Below the pieces are notes generated by a model, which worked only from the letters and a program-made list of their open reading frames with translations, did no database searches and had not been told where the DNA came from. The translations under genes and the position numbers were made by a program. A DNA stretch of 64,000 nucleotides, taken from Caldisericia bacterium. GTDB taxonomy: Bacteria; Caldisericota; Caldisericia; JAAYUI01. The DNA is taken from positions 94,292 through 158,291 of the forward strand of contig JAGNLA010000003.1 in NCBI GenBank assembly GCA_017999835.1, read 5' to 3'. Position 1 is the stretch's first letter. Each line of letters begins with the position of its first letter. This document shows positions 18,395-26,963 of the stretch, piece by piece.

Positions 18395-19131
18395 CGCTGT
18401 CTTTCTCCAGGATTTCGCAATACCTGGAGTGTCCCTACAAGTTCTTCCTTGCTTATATCGTTGGGTTGCCCGGCATTCCAAGATCCTACTTCTCATTTGG
18501 AAAATCGGTTCACACTGCTCTGGAAGAATTTCACAGGCCAAAGCTGCTCTCCGATGACACAAGCATGGATTGGTTGCTGTCACTGTATGAAAAAAATTGG
18601 GTTTCAGAAGGTTTCCCGGACATCGAGACAGAACTCCGCTGCAAGGATGAAGGCAGATCCATCTTGATTGGTTATCACAACCATCTTGATGACAGAATGC
18701 CAAAAGTGGCTGAGGTTGAATTGAATTTCAAGTTTGCAATTGATGGCATAAACCTCACCGGTTTTGTCGATAGAATTGACCTTAATGAAGACGGGTCAGT
18801 AAATCTTGTCGACTACAAGACCAGCAAGTCCATACCTGCGGTCCTGGAGAATCTTGACAGGCTGCAGCTTTCAATCTATTCGCTGGCAATCTCTTCGCTG
18901 TGGAACGTAAAAGTGAGACAGGCTTCAAACCTATATCTGAGGCAGATTGCATGGCGAACCTTTGAGCCGTCACTTGCCGATTTTGAGACAGCCAGAGAGA
19001 TGATAAACAAGGTTGCCCAGGGAATTTCTGAAAAAAAATTCGACCGTTGCCCCAACAGATTCTGCGCTTATTGCGATTTCTATGAAGGATGCAGGGGTTC
19101 AAACGTGATACATCTGGAGGAGAGTTTCTGA
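18391..19131 (+). CDS. PD-(D/E)XK nuclease family protein, Cas4/RecB-like with cysteine cluster
   Basis: The 246-residue protein is recognised by SRISQYLECPYKFFLAYI at the N-terminus, the nuclease core FVDRIDLNEDGSVNLVDYKTSK (Asp and DYK residues), and a C-terminal CPNRFCAYCDFYEGC. One N-terminal plus several C-terminal cysteines is the arrangement that holds a 4Fe-4S cluster in AddB and Cas4. No helicase partner and no cas genes or CRISPR array are nearby, so it is a stand-alone RecB-type exonuclease of unknown pathway. ATG 18391 overlaps the coaE stop; a GTG six bases earlier is possible. Confidence 0.85.
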   Translation: MTLSFSRISQYLECPYKFFLAYIVGLPGIPRSYFSFGKSVHTALEEFHRPKLLSDDTSMDWLLSLYEKNWVSEGFPDIETELRCKDEGRSILIGYHNHLDDRMPKVAEVELNFKFAIDGINLTGFVDRIDLNEDGSVNLVDYKTSKSIPAVLENLDRLQLSIYSLAISSLWNVKVRQASNLYLRQIAWRTFEPSLADFETAREMINKVAQGISEKKFDRCPNRFCAYCDFYEGCRGSNVIHLEESF

Positions 19132-20795
19132 TGAAAAACAAGATAATGGTGGCTTTCCTTGCCGTTATGCTGACAGTTTCGTGTGGTGTAAAACCTCAGG
19201 TTGGCGGATTTCTAAAAATAAAAATTGCAGATAATCCTGAAGCAATGGTTTCAATTGACGATGCCCAGGCTGTGCCGTACTCAAAGCTTGAACAACCGCT
19301 CGATTTGATGGCCATTCCTCACAAGATTGCCATCACATGGCCACAGACAGGCCAGACTACTGTCGAGTTTGTTTCGGTTGTTTATGGCCAAACTGTAGAG
19401 TTTGAGCCCAAGCTGCCATCCAGGGAAACGGTTGGAATATCGTCATCCATGCCTGGCACAATACTTGTCGGGAATACTGAACTTGGTCATAGTTCAAAAA
19501 TTGACAAGGCTGATGTGTATGCTGGAGAGAACACCTTTGAAGTAAGGTTGGATGGCTTCTCGTACGTTTGGACAAAAAAGGCAAATGTCGAGCTTGGCAC
19601 AAAAATAATGCTGGAACCCGGAACAGACGACAAACATGGAGCTTTATACATAAAATCTGAATCGCCTGGCGTTGAGTTTATAATTGTAGGGACAGAAGAA
19701 AAACAAAGACTTTATCAGGGGTCTTCCTTTGTCCCAAACATTGTGCCTGGCAGGCTTGAGATAACCGAAAAATCGTCTCCAGGAGTAAAACAATACGTCC
19801 AAATTGAGGTAGGCAAAGTAACAAAAATTAATTTTTCAACGTCGTTCCAAAAAAAAGAAGAAAAATTAACAACGATTGAGAGTTTTGGGAAAACCACCCT
19901 TTACGTTTGCTGGAGCACCCAGACAACAGAAATTGACCTAACCGGAAAAACAAAAATTTCTGAGTACGATTTGGACAAACTGACCCTTTTTAGGCCAGGA
20001 ACAATGAACTCAAGAGATGTTTTCAAGTTCTTCGTTTCACAGGATGACTCGTCTTTTGGCGTGGCCTCGGTTATTGGCGCTATGCCTGACAAAGTTGTTT
20101 TCCAGAAGGGTTCGGGTACAATGCTTGCAAAACCTGAAAAGATAGCACCAGATATTCAAAACTGGCTTCCGCAATCGCCTGATGGCAAGTGGACTGTAAA
20201 CTCGAACATGATTTATGGTCCTGGAGGATACAAGTTCGATCTGAAAGATTTTATGCCCGGCTGTTGGGATTTGAAAAATTATTCCGTGCTGGTGACCAAG
20301 GTCGATGTTGAAGCAAAGACCTTTGAAATCAGGGAAACACCGCTTTCAAAAATGAATCCTATGGTTCTTGGAACACAAACATATGAACCAATTGGACAAA
20401 AAGGTCTTGATTGGGTGAACGCCTTTGCGTTCTATGATAAATCACGATTGCCTTTGGGTGTTGTCTCTTCGTCAAAATGGACATCGATTTTTACAAGAAG
20501 TACATCGGCAGATGTTAATTCGCCAATGTATGTGCTTGAAAAGAATGTTCCTATGCCTTCAACATCGTGCAGCTTGGCTGACAGACGTTTTCTAATATGC
20601 AGAAAAACCAGGGAATACTTTGGAAATTCGTTTATTTATGATCTTCAGACAGACAACATTTATGATGACCTTGCCAACCCAACGTTGACAGAGAATGGCT
20701 TGATTGCCTGTAACCTTGCAAGTGGAGCAAACGCTGGAATAATCTATAAAATATCAGGGAAAACACTTGTACCTGTTTGGGCAGGGCTTTACTGA
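19131..20795 (+). CDS. Lipoprotein with PEGA-like repeats
   Basis: The 554-residue protein starts with a lipoprotein signal (MKNKIMVAFLAVMLTVSCG, lipobox TVSC). About residues 20-250 hold PEGA-like beta repeats, including PGTILVGNTELGHSSKID and VEFIIVGTEEKQRLYQG. The second half is unlike anything I recognise, with WD/propeller-like strand spacing. It begins at a TGATG overlap with the nuclease gene and is the last of the polA-coaE chain. It overlaps a convergent gene by 7 bases. Confidence 0.7.
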   Translation: MKNKIMVAFLAVMLTVSCGVKPQVGGFLKIKIADNPEAMVSIDDAQAVPYSKLEQPLDLMAIPHKIAITWPQTGQTTVEFVSVVYGQTVEFEPKLPSRETVGISSSMPGTILVGNTELGHSSKIDKADVYAGENTFEVRLDGFSYVWTKKANVELGTKIMLEPGTDDKHGALYIKSESPGVEFIIVGTEEKQRLYQGSSFVPNIVPGRLEITEKSSPGVKQYVQIEVGKVTKINFSTSFQKKEEKLTTIESFGKTTLYVCWSTQTTEIDLTGKTKISEYDLDKLTLFRPGTMNSRDVFKFFVSQDDSSFGVASVIGAMPDKVVFQKGSGTMLAKPEKIAPDIQNWLPQSPDGKWTVNSNMIYGPGGYKFDLKDFMPGCWDLKNYSVLVTKVDVEAKTFEIRETPLSKMNPMVLGTQTYEPIGQKGLDWVNAFAFYDKSRLPLGVVSSSKWTSIFTRSTSADVNSPMYVLEKNVPMPSTSCSLADRRFLICRKTREYFGNSFIYDLQTDNIYDDLANPTLTENGLIACNLASGANAGIIYKISGKTLVPVWAGLY

Positions 20796-21358
20796 CCGAC
20801 AATTTTTGTTGAGTAATTGGCCAAAAACAGAAAGAAATTTGCAATGGCATTGAATACTATGCTGGATATGAAAAATGTTACGATTGGCCATATGAAATCG
20901 CCCAATCTTGCTTTGGAGGTAATCCAAAAGGATAAGATCAGTACCACAAAACTGCCAAGAACCGATATAACTATCCAGGTTGCGTTCATCCACGTTTCTT
21001 GTATCAATGCCACCTCAGGCGCCACAAACCAAGGTGTTACCGGAGAATAGTTGGGTATAACCCTTAAACAGACAACAAATATTGAAAAAGCCAGAGTTGA
21101 AAGTAGCACCGGGAGTGGAAGTATACATTTTATTTCGTATTCAAGAGGACTTCTTGTTATTCCGAACAACAACAGCGCGTTTATTGAAAATGTAAATACA
21201 AGTTCGAGAGCATGAACCATCATCGTTTGTTTTAGAACGTGGATGCCTGAGAACAGAAGAATTCCGCCAGTTATTATTGCAATAACGGTTATGATTGGCA
21301 TGAAAACATCATTAGCTTTGCCTCGAGCTCTTAGCCACCATGCATAGACAGGGTTCAT
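20789..21358 (-). CDS. Small multi-pass membrane protein of unknown function
   Basis: The 189-residue protein has about five hydrophobic helices and little else. It lies 15 bases downstream of the 215-residue membrane gene and shares a similar helix layout and short hydrophilic N-terminus with it, so the two probably form an operon and may be distant paralogues. There is no recognisable family. The 3' end overlaps the convergent lipoprotein gene by 7 bases. Confidence 0.65.
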   Translation of the reverse strand: MNPVYAWWLRARGKANDVFMPIITVIAIITGGILLFSGIHVLKQTMMVHALELVFTFSINALLLFGITRSPLEYEIKCILPLPVLLSTLAFSIFVVCLRVIPNYSPVTPWFVAPEVALIQETWMNATWIVISVLGSFVVLILSFWITSKARLGDFIWPIVTFFISSIVFNAIANFFLFLANYSTKIVGQ

Positions 21359-21373
21359 CGTTCTGCTATCACT

Positions 21374-22021
21374 TTAAACCCCGCCCAGCAGCGGTGAGAG
21401 CATCATTGTGCCAATGATGCCGGTTGTTGTAATCATGTAGGCAATGTATGGAATCATCAGGGATATTCTGTCAAACTTATACATCAGCAACAGCACGCCG
21501 TACTGCATGGCGATGGGGACAATAAACCCGATTGCAATGATAAATGGGGGGAAGCCTTCCTGAAATCTGAATTTTGCCAGCAATGGGACAATTGCCCAAA
21601 CCATGGCTCTGTCTGAAACAAAGATGAACCTGCATGCCATGACGCCAACGCCAAGAGCAAGAACCGAGAGTGTGCCAACAAGAATGTGTTTGAGAACCGA
21701 TTCATCTTGCCTGATTGTTTTGAGGATACCGACCAAAATTATGCTGTGAATTGCGAATGTGAGAATGAACTCCGAGAATAGGCCGGATGTCCTGCGATAG
21801 AAAGGATCTCCAGTGATTATCGAGATGCCGAAGAAGATTATTATTGCGGTCATAATCAGACAAAAGATAATAAACCGCCTGTTTTCCTTGTTTTCATCGT
21901 ACCCGGGCGTATCAGACAGCGCCGATTTAGTTTCTCTGCTCAGTTTTGAAAGCGAAACAAAAAACTTGGCCTGAATTCTTTCTTTTTCTGTCATCTCATC
22001 TTTCGAAATTGTTTCTGACAT
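21374..22021 (-). CDS. Multi-pass membrane protein of unknown function
   Basis: The 215-residue protein has a charged cytoplasmic N-terminus (about 45 residues) and about five membrane helices ending in a Gly/Leu-rich tail. A start at ATG 22021 is supported by a GAGGGAAGGC stretch just upstream. It is the first gene of a two-gene minus-strand unit. I do not recognise the family. Confidence 0.65.
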   Translation of the reverse strand: MSETISKDEMTEKERIQAKFFVSLSKLSRETKSALSDTPGYDENKENRRFIIFCLIMTAIIIFFGISIITGDPFYRRTSGLFSEFILTFAIHSIILVGILKTIRQDESVLKHILVGTLSVLALGVGVMACRFIFVSDRAMVWAIVPLLAKFRFQEGFPPFIIAIGFIVPIAMQYGVLLLMYKFDRISLMIPYIAYMITTTGIIGTMMLSPLLGGV

Positions 22022-22090
22022 GCCTTCCCTCGTGGCTCAATTGTCAAACTAGATTATCATTTTGAACAATTTTTACAAGGGAAACGCTTT

Positions 22091-22588
22091 CTACCAGGAT
22101 ATGACCTTCATATCTATTACTGTAAAACGGTCAAACCATGCCGATTTTATGGCGGTAATCCTGACATATGAGCCTTCCCTGACTGCAAAATGATTTACAA
22201 AATCTGAATTAACCAGCAGTTGAACCATTCCAGCCGGACTTGTGACCCAATAGTTGTAGTTGTCGGGATCCCAGGTGATTATCTGTGCCATCCATGATCT
22301 CTTGTCCGTGTAGTCTCTTGAATCGTTTGGCAAGTCGGCAATGTAAAGCTCTCCGTAGGAATCGACCTCACAGCAGACATCAGCTCCGAGGTAGAGTGAC
22401 GAAGTGGTCATGTTCGGAGGGATTTTTGCCATCAGTATGCCATGTTCATATGTCTGCACTTTTACCGGGCCAAACGGTCCCGGTGGGTTGAGCACAAAAC
22501 CGTAGACTAGGCCTTTATTGAGTGCTTTTGCCGGGATGAGTCCAAATATTGCAACGATAACCAAAACCGTAATAATTGCTTTCTTCAT
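22091..22588 (-). CDS. Small secreted protein
   Basis: The 165-residue protein has a signal peptide MKKAIITVLVIVAIFGLIPA and no later membrane helix. The mature part is a compact, Tyr/Pro-rich, probably beta-rich domain. No family is recognised. ATG 22588 is set by AGGAGG eight bases upstream. It sits 10 bases after the chromate-transporter-type gene, so the two are likely cotranscribed. Confidence 0.65.
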   Translation of the reverse strand: MKKAIITVLVIVAIFGLIPAKALNKGLVYGFVLNPPGPFGPVKVQTYEHGILMAKIPPNMTTSSLYLGADVCCEVDSYGELYIADLPNDSRDYTDKRSWMAQIITWDPDNYNYWVTSPAGMVQLLVNSDFVNHFAVREGSYVRITAIKSAWFDRFTVIDMKVISW

Positions 22589-22598
22589 TTTTTTCCTC

Positions 22599-23123
22599 CT
22601 ATCGAAGCAGGGCAAGACCAACAAGTCCGCCACCAAGAATCAGCCAGCCTGGGTGCACACCGACAAAAAGAAGCGTCAGTGAGGCCACGCCGATGAGTAT
22701 CACGAAAATATTGAAATCCTTGAACACAGGAAATCCGATTCTCCATGCCATCCAGCATATAAGTGCAACAATTACAGGTGCGATTCCTTTCAAGATACCC
22801 TTGAGATAAACGTTATCTCCGTACTTGATAAACAAAGTGTAGATTGAGAGCATCAACACCATCGGCGGGAGAATGATCCCCAGCACTGCAGCAATCATGC
22901 CCCCAAAGCCTGCAACATGCTTGCCAACGATTGTTGCAGATGATATTGCATTGGGGCCTGGTGTTGTTGCCGTCAGGTATATTACCTTTGCATATTCCTC
23001 TGGGTTCATCCAGTGATGCGCTGTCACCTCGCGTTCAAGAATGGCCAGCATTGTCCACCCTCCGCCAAACGACAGCAGGCTGATTTTGGCAAAGGTCAGG
23101 AATAGTTCAAACATTTGCATCAT
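22599..23123 (-). CDS. Chromate transporter family protein, single half (CHR, short form)
   Basis: The 174-residue membrane protein matches one CHR domain: FLTFAKISLLSFGGGWTML, the PGPNAISSATIVG signature, and about five or six helices. Short-chain CHR proteins usually work as pairs encoded by adjacent genes, but here no second half is adjacent. Family members export chromate or, in other cases, an unknown anion. Start at the first ATG of ATGATG; a candidate promoter would lie in the 98-base divergent gap toward 23222. Confidence 0.82.
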   Translation of the reverse strand: MMQMFELFLTFAKISLLSFGGGWTMLAILEREVTAHHWMNPEEYAKVIYLTATTPGPNAISSATIVGKHVAGFGGMIAAVLGIILPPMVLMLSIYTLFIKYGDNVYLKGILKGIAPVIVALICWMAWRIGFPVFKDFNIFVILIGVASLTLLFVGVHPGWLILGGGLVGLALLR

Positions 23124-23221
23124 GAACCAATTTTACAACTAACTTCATTCTTGGCAATATAAAAATGCCACTTGTTGATTGAATGGCTATTTATCAATAC
23201 AATCTACAAATAAGAGGATTC

Positions 23222-23662
23222 ATGGATTTAGACACCGAGTCGATGCTCAAGTATCAAGACCTGTCAGACGCCGATAAACGTGCGTTTGTTGCCAGATATG
23301 AAGTTGAAAAAAAGAAACCGTGGGTTTTCTACCTGCTTTTGATTTTAATCGGTGGGTTGGGCATCCATAAGTTTTATGTCAGGCAGAATGGTCTTGGGAT
23401 AATTTACATAGCCACTATAGTGCTTTCGTGGTTTGGTGAACCAGGGTTTGTCATATTTTCACTAGTCCGTTTCGGTTTGGAGATTTATGATTTGTTGACT
23501 GGTGTTTCCCAAGTCAGGAAATGCAACCAGGAATATTTCAAAGGGATACTCGATGAAATGACGCCAGAACAAAAAACAACTTTTGTTCAGTTGAACGACG
23601 TTGATGATGATAATGACAACGATAGCTCAGATGACGATATTCCGAATACCGGGTTGATGTGA
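23222..23662 (+). CDS. TM2-domain protein, paralogue with acidic tail
   Basis: The 146-residue protein has an N-terminal soluble segment, a TM2 domain (KKKPWVFYLLLILIGGLGIHKFYVR and a second helix) and a tail ending IPNTGLM after a very acidic stretch (DDDNDNDSSDDD). TM2 proteins have two helices linked by a short DRF-like turn, here HKF. ATG 23222 follows AGAGGA. It is related to the frameshifted copy at 9568-9940, and more distantly to the one at 23906. Function unknown. Confidence 0.8.
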   Translation: MDLDTESMLKYQDLSDADKRAFVARYEVEKKKPWVFYLLLILIGGLGIHKFYVRQNGLGIIYIATIVLSWFGEPGFVIFSLVRFGLEIYDLLTGVSQVRKCNQEYFKGILDEMTPEQKTTFVQLNDVDDDNDNDSSDDDIPNTGLM

Positions 23663-23905
23663 TTATTTTGGTTAAATCCACAAAAAACCTTTTCTAGACT
23701 ATAAATTTCAGTCGCTACCACGAAGAAGGAAATGTCATAAAAAATGTCAGTAAAATATGAATAATGATTTTGGGCAATAAATTATATGTTATCGTTTTTT
23801 TATCAACAATATGTTTACTATATATACGATGATATCAATGAAATGATATTGATCATTTTAAATAATGAGTATATTTTAATTTCATTAATTCTTTGAGGAG
23901 GATCA
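23663..23905 (+). promoter_or_regulatory. AT-rich intergenic region upstream of the third TM2 gene
   Basis: This 243-base gap is much more AT-rich than its surroundings. It contains an almost repeated block, ATGATATCAAT and ATGATATTGAT, at about 23829-23853, together reading as an imperfect palindrome, and an AT-rich stretch before the AGGAGG of the next gene. I see no ORF or tRNA. It may be an operator and promoter. Confidence 0.35.
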
Positions 23906-24211
23906 ATGACAGACGTTGAAAATGCCGTTGCTTTATACTGCAACGAGATGACTGAGGATCAAAAGAAAATGTTTGCAATCAAGTACGGTCAGGCAAGAAA
24001 GGAAACATCTATTTATTATCTACTCTGGTTTTTCCTTGGATTCCTTGGCATTCACAAATTTTATCTAGGCAAAGTTGGGCTTGGAGTGGCTTACATTTTC
24101 ACCGCAGGTTTCTTCGGCATTGGTTGGCTTGTCGATCTGTTCAACGGAGCAAACGAAGTCAGAAAACATAATGAACAGGTTGCCATGACAACAAAGATGA
24201 TGCTCAAATAA
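23906..24211 (+). CDS. TM2-domain protein, short form
   Basis: The 101-residue protein has a TM2 domain with the canonical LGFLGIHKFYLGKVGLGVAYI and a WLVDLFNGANEVRKHNE ending. AGGAGG is placed 5 bases before the ATG. It is followed by a strong hairpin terminator, so it may be an independent transcription unit. It lacks the acidic C-terminal tail of the neighbouring paralogue. Confidence 0.85.
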   Translation: MTDVENAVALYCNEMTEDQKKMFAIKYGQARKETSIYYLLWFFLGFLGIHKFYLGKVGLGVAYIFTAGFFGIGWLVDLFNGANEVRKHNEQVAMTTKMMLK

Positions 24212-24229
24212 TCAGGTTTCATTAAAAAA

Positions 24230-24256
24230 GCCTCGGATATCCGAGGCTTTTTTAAT
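24230..24256. terminator. Bidirectional intrinsic terminator
   Basis: GCCTCGG (24230-24236) pairs with CCGAGGC (24241-24247) around a four-base loop, flanked by A6 upstream and T7 downstream. It separates two convergent genes and can stop transcription from both sides. Confidence 0.9.
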
Positions 24257-24271
24257 ATTTAAAAGAATTGT

Positions 24272-25186
24272 TTATTGAATCGGCATGCCTGTGTGGGCAT
24301 CCAGTGTCAGTATCTGGTTTCTGGATTCGATTTTGTACCCTGAGGCATCGATGAACCATGCCAGTTTATCGGTGAAAGTGAGTTTGCCATTTTCTTCTTT
24401 GTAAATTCTTTTTATCACTCGAACTGGAATAACGTTCAATTCAAAATCTGTCGGCAAAGCCAGAAATTGTTTTGCTTTATCTTTGATTCCTGTCTCACCT
24501 AGAGTTGGTTTTGTTCCGATGGTTGGGGTCGGTCCGACATTGATTTCAAAGCCTTCTATCATGCCCCAGTAATTTATCACGGCTTTGATGTAATTAGGTG
24601 ATGCGACATCCGAGTCGGCAAGCTTCTCGGTAAACACAACCGATGTGCTCTGGCCAACGGTTATTGGATTGAGTTGGAAATTCTTTAGGTCAAAGTTGTA
24701 TCTGTCAAACCAGAATCGAGCTATCTTTTCCGCCAGTTCTGCGGTCATCTCCCTGCGTTCTCCGGAGTATTCAATATCTGCAGGGGGTACTGCGTTTGAA
24801 GTCAATTCGAGAGCTGTAAATTTCAATGTCACTTTGTCAAGTTTGGCAATGGAACCGTTTGAAAAAACTATTTCGACTTTTCCTGGCGCTTTGTAATCAG
24901 GGTTGATTTGTGGTGTGCCTGCGTATTTCTGGGCATCAAAGATGTAGTCGGTCTGTTCCTGGGTGAGAGGGTTGAGCTGACCACTGATGCCTGATTTGAA
25001 ATTGAATTCAAGCATGTACTCCTGGAGACTGTCACCCATCTCACGAAGATCTGACTGATTTGGTATGTCAACGATTTTTCCAATTTCGCCTGTAAAATCT
25101 TTTGAACCCTCAATGTACTGTGTAGCGGAACCGCCACATGAAGAAGTCATCACAGCTATAATCAGCAAAAGCCAAAATCTATTCAT
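24272..25186 (-). CDS. Lipoprotein of unknown function
   Basis: The 304-residue protein has a lipoprotein signal MNRFWLLLIIAVMTSSCGG (lipobox TSSC). The mature part is predicted beta-rich with a repeated theme that loosely resembles YycH/YycI or PepSY-type regulatory domains (NPITVGQSTSVVFTEKLA), but I cannot assign it. It ends close to the convergent TM2 gene and shares its terminator. Upstream the gap to lgt is only 62 bases, divergent. Confidence 0.7.
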   Translation of the reverse strand: MNRFWLLLIIAVMTSSCGGSATQYIEGSKDFTGEIGKIVDIPNQSDLREMGDSLQEYMLEFNFKSGISGQLNPLTQEQTDYIFDAQKYAGTPQINPDYKAPGKVEIVFSNGSIAKLDKVTLKFTALELTSNAVPPADIEYSGERREMTAELAEKIARFWFDRYNFDLKNFQLNPITVGQSTSVVFTEKLADSDVASPNYIKAVINYWGMIEGFEINVGPTPTIGTKPTLGETGIKDKAKQFLALPTDFELNVIPVRVIKRIYKEENGKLTFTDKLAWFIDASGYKIESRNQILTLDAHTGMPIQ

Positions 25187-25248
25187 ATTGGTAGTATACT
25201 TGAAAAAAGAAATAGGTTCAATTATCCTGTGAAAGTTAAGGAGGCAAA

Positions 25249-26163
25249 ATGCATCCAGAAGCTTTTAAAATTGCAGGTTTGACCATTTACTGGTACGGTG
25301 TGCTTATTACCTTGGGGATACTTGGCGCAATCACTTTCTCATGGTTTAGGGCCAAAAAATATGGAATGACCCATGACGACCTGACTGACCTTGCGTTCCT
25401 CGTGATCATCGTAGGCATTTTAGGCGCAAGGATTCTCTACATCCTGACTAACCTTCAATACTTTATTGCCAATCCAGGACAGATTTTCCAGCTTCAGATG
25501 CAAGGCATGGCCTTCCTTGGCATTGTGCTTTTCAATGTACCGGCTGTCCTCATCTTTGCAAAAATTAGAAAAATAAACTTCTGGCGCATGCTTGACCTTG
25601 CCGCTCCAGCCATAGGTATCGGCTATTTCTTCGGTAGGCTTGGATGCTTTATGGGTGGTTGCTGTTATGGGCCAGATTGTAGTTGGGGAATTAAATTGCA
25701 GGCTGTCAACCCGGATGTAGCCATTTTCCCGACACAGCTTTTAAACGCCCTGGTCGCCATAATCATTTTTGTCGTGCTGTTTTTTATGAGCAAAAACAGA
25801 AACCTCAAAGCTGGCGAGTTGTTCATGTGGTTCGTATACATCTATGCCGGTTTGTCGTTTGGAACCGAATTCCTCAGGGCAGACGCTGGACACGCTGCCA
25901 TCCTCGGCACACCGTTCAACAGTGCCCAGTGGGCAGACCTAGCAATGATAATTGCTGCATTATTGACTCATTTGCTCTTTATCAGAAAGCAAACAACCCT
26001 CTCCCAGGTTGACGACGAGACAGTGGCGGCAATTGAAATTCGTGACAAGAGTGCTGGCAAGAAGAACGTTGAGCCTCAGCCAACAACTCCGACCGAATCT
26101 GAAGCTGAAAAAGAAGAAACAAAATCTGACGACAACATGCCAGAGGGAACAGGTCTAAATTAA
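25249..26163 (+). CDS. lgt: Prolipoprotein diacylglyceryl transferase
   Basis: Lgt transfers diacylglycerol from phosphatidylglycerol to the lipobox cysteine, the first step in lipoprotein maturation at the membrane. The 304-residue protein has about seven helices and the Lgt signature region IGYFFGRLGCFMGGCCYG (a cysteine-rich variant of GRxGNF), plus the C-terminal GLSFGTEFLRAD. A hydrophilic tail of about 45 residues, rich in Glu/Lys/Thr, is added. AAGGAGG is 6 bases before the ATG. The many lipoproteins in this window need this enzyme. Confidence 0.93.
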   Translation: MHPEAFKIAGLTIYWYGVLITLGILGAITFSWFRAKKYGMTHDDLTDLAFLVIIVGILGARILYILTNLQYFIANPGQIFQLQMQGMAFLGIVLFNVPAVLIFAKIRKINFWRMLDLAAPAIGIGYFFGRLGCFMGGCCYGPDCSWGIKLQAVNPDVAIFPTQLLNALVAIIIFVVLFFMSKNRNLKAGELFMWFVYIYAGLSFGTEFLRADAGHAAILGTPFNSAQWADLAMIIAALLTHLLFIRKQTTLSQVDDETVAAIEIRDKSAGKKNVEPQPTTPTESEAEKEETKSDDNMPEGTGLN

Positions 26164-26963
26164 TGTACATAATCGGCGACAGGGTAAAACAGGATATTTC
26201 AAAATCAAAACCAGTTGTAACTTGGGTCATTGTCGGGCTATGCGTTCTGATTTTTCTGCTCCAGCTTTTGCTTGACCAATTCCCCTCATCAAGGTTTGAA
26301 GGAGCCACCCAGGGCGACATCTTTCTCTATAACTTCTCAGCCATTCCTGCAAGAGTCATGAATATTTCTGCAGCAAACCTCTCGTGGATAACAGTGCCTG
26401 GTTGGTTGACGCTGGTAACGTCTCTGTTTTTACACGGTGACATCTGGCACATTTTCTTCAACATGTGGACTCTGCTTGTCTTTGGCGACAACATCGAACA
26501 TGCGCTTGGCAGAGCTGGGTATGCAATATTCTACATCGCTGGGGGTATAATTGCCACGCTTGCACATGTCATATTCTCTCTCAATGGAACGTCTCTTGCG
26601 ACGCCAACCCTTGGCGCGTCAGGTGCCATCGCTGCAGTAATGGGCATTTATATGATTCTTTATCCAAAGTCGCAGGTGTATGTCCTTGCGCTCTGGATTC
26701 CGATAGCCATGCCATCGGTGGTGTTCATGGGCATCTGGTTTGCCCTTCAAATACTCGGCGTGCTCAATTCCAGCTCAGGTATTGCCTGGTGGGCTCACAT
26801 CGGAGGTTTCCTGTTCGGTGTGCTTGTAGGTCTGATTGTAAAAAGATTTTCAAGACGGCTGTTTACGCCTGAATCATGGTCATCCAGACGTTTCATGAAA
26901 CATGAGCCGTTTGGCAGGGAAGATGGTAGAACCTCAGATGAAGAAGACATTTGGCGTCATTAG
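26163..26963 (+). CDS. Rhomboid family intramembrane serine protease
   Basis: The 266-residue protein has six membrane helices, the L1 motif HGDIWHIFFNMWTL, the catalytic serine in LGASGAIAAVMG and the catalytic histidine in WWAHIGGFLFG. It cleaves membrane-spanning segments; substrates are unknown here. The ATG overlaps the lgt stop by one base. Its 3' end overlaps the next gene by 26 bases, so lgt, rhomboid and PQQ lipoprotein form an operon. Confidence 0.92.
   Translation: MYIIGDRVKQDISKSKPVVTWVIVGLCVLIFLLQLLLDQFPSSRFEGATQGDIFLYNFSAIPARVMNISAANLSWITVPGWLTLVTSLFLHGDIWHIFFNMWTLLVFGDNIEHALGRAGYAIFYIAGGIIATLAHVIFSLNGTSLATPTLGASGAIAAVMGIYMILYPKSQVYVLALWIPIAMPSVVFMGIWFALQILGVLNSSSGIAWWAHIGGFLFGVLVGLIVKRFSRRLFTPESWSSRRFMKHEPFGREDGRTSDEEDIWRH

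Noticed and set aside
18391-19131. CRISPR-associated Cas4 call
   Set aside because: No cas1, cas2 or repeat array is in the window, so the gene is called only as a PD-(D/E)XK nuclease.
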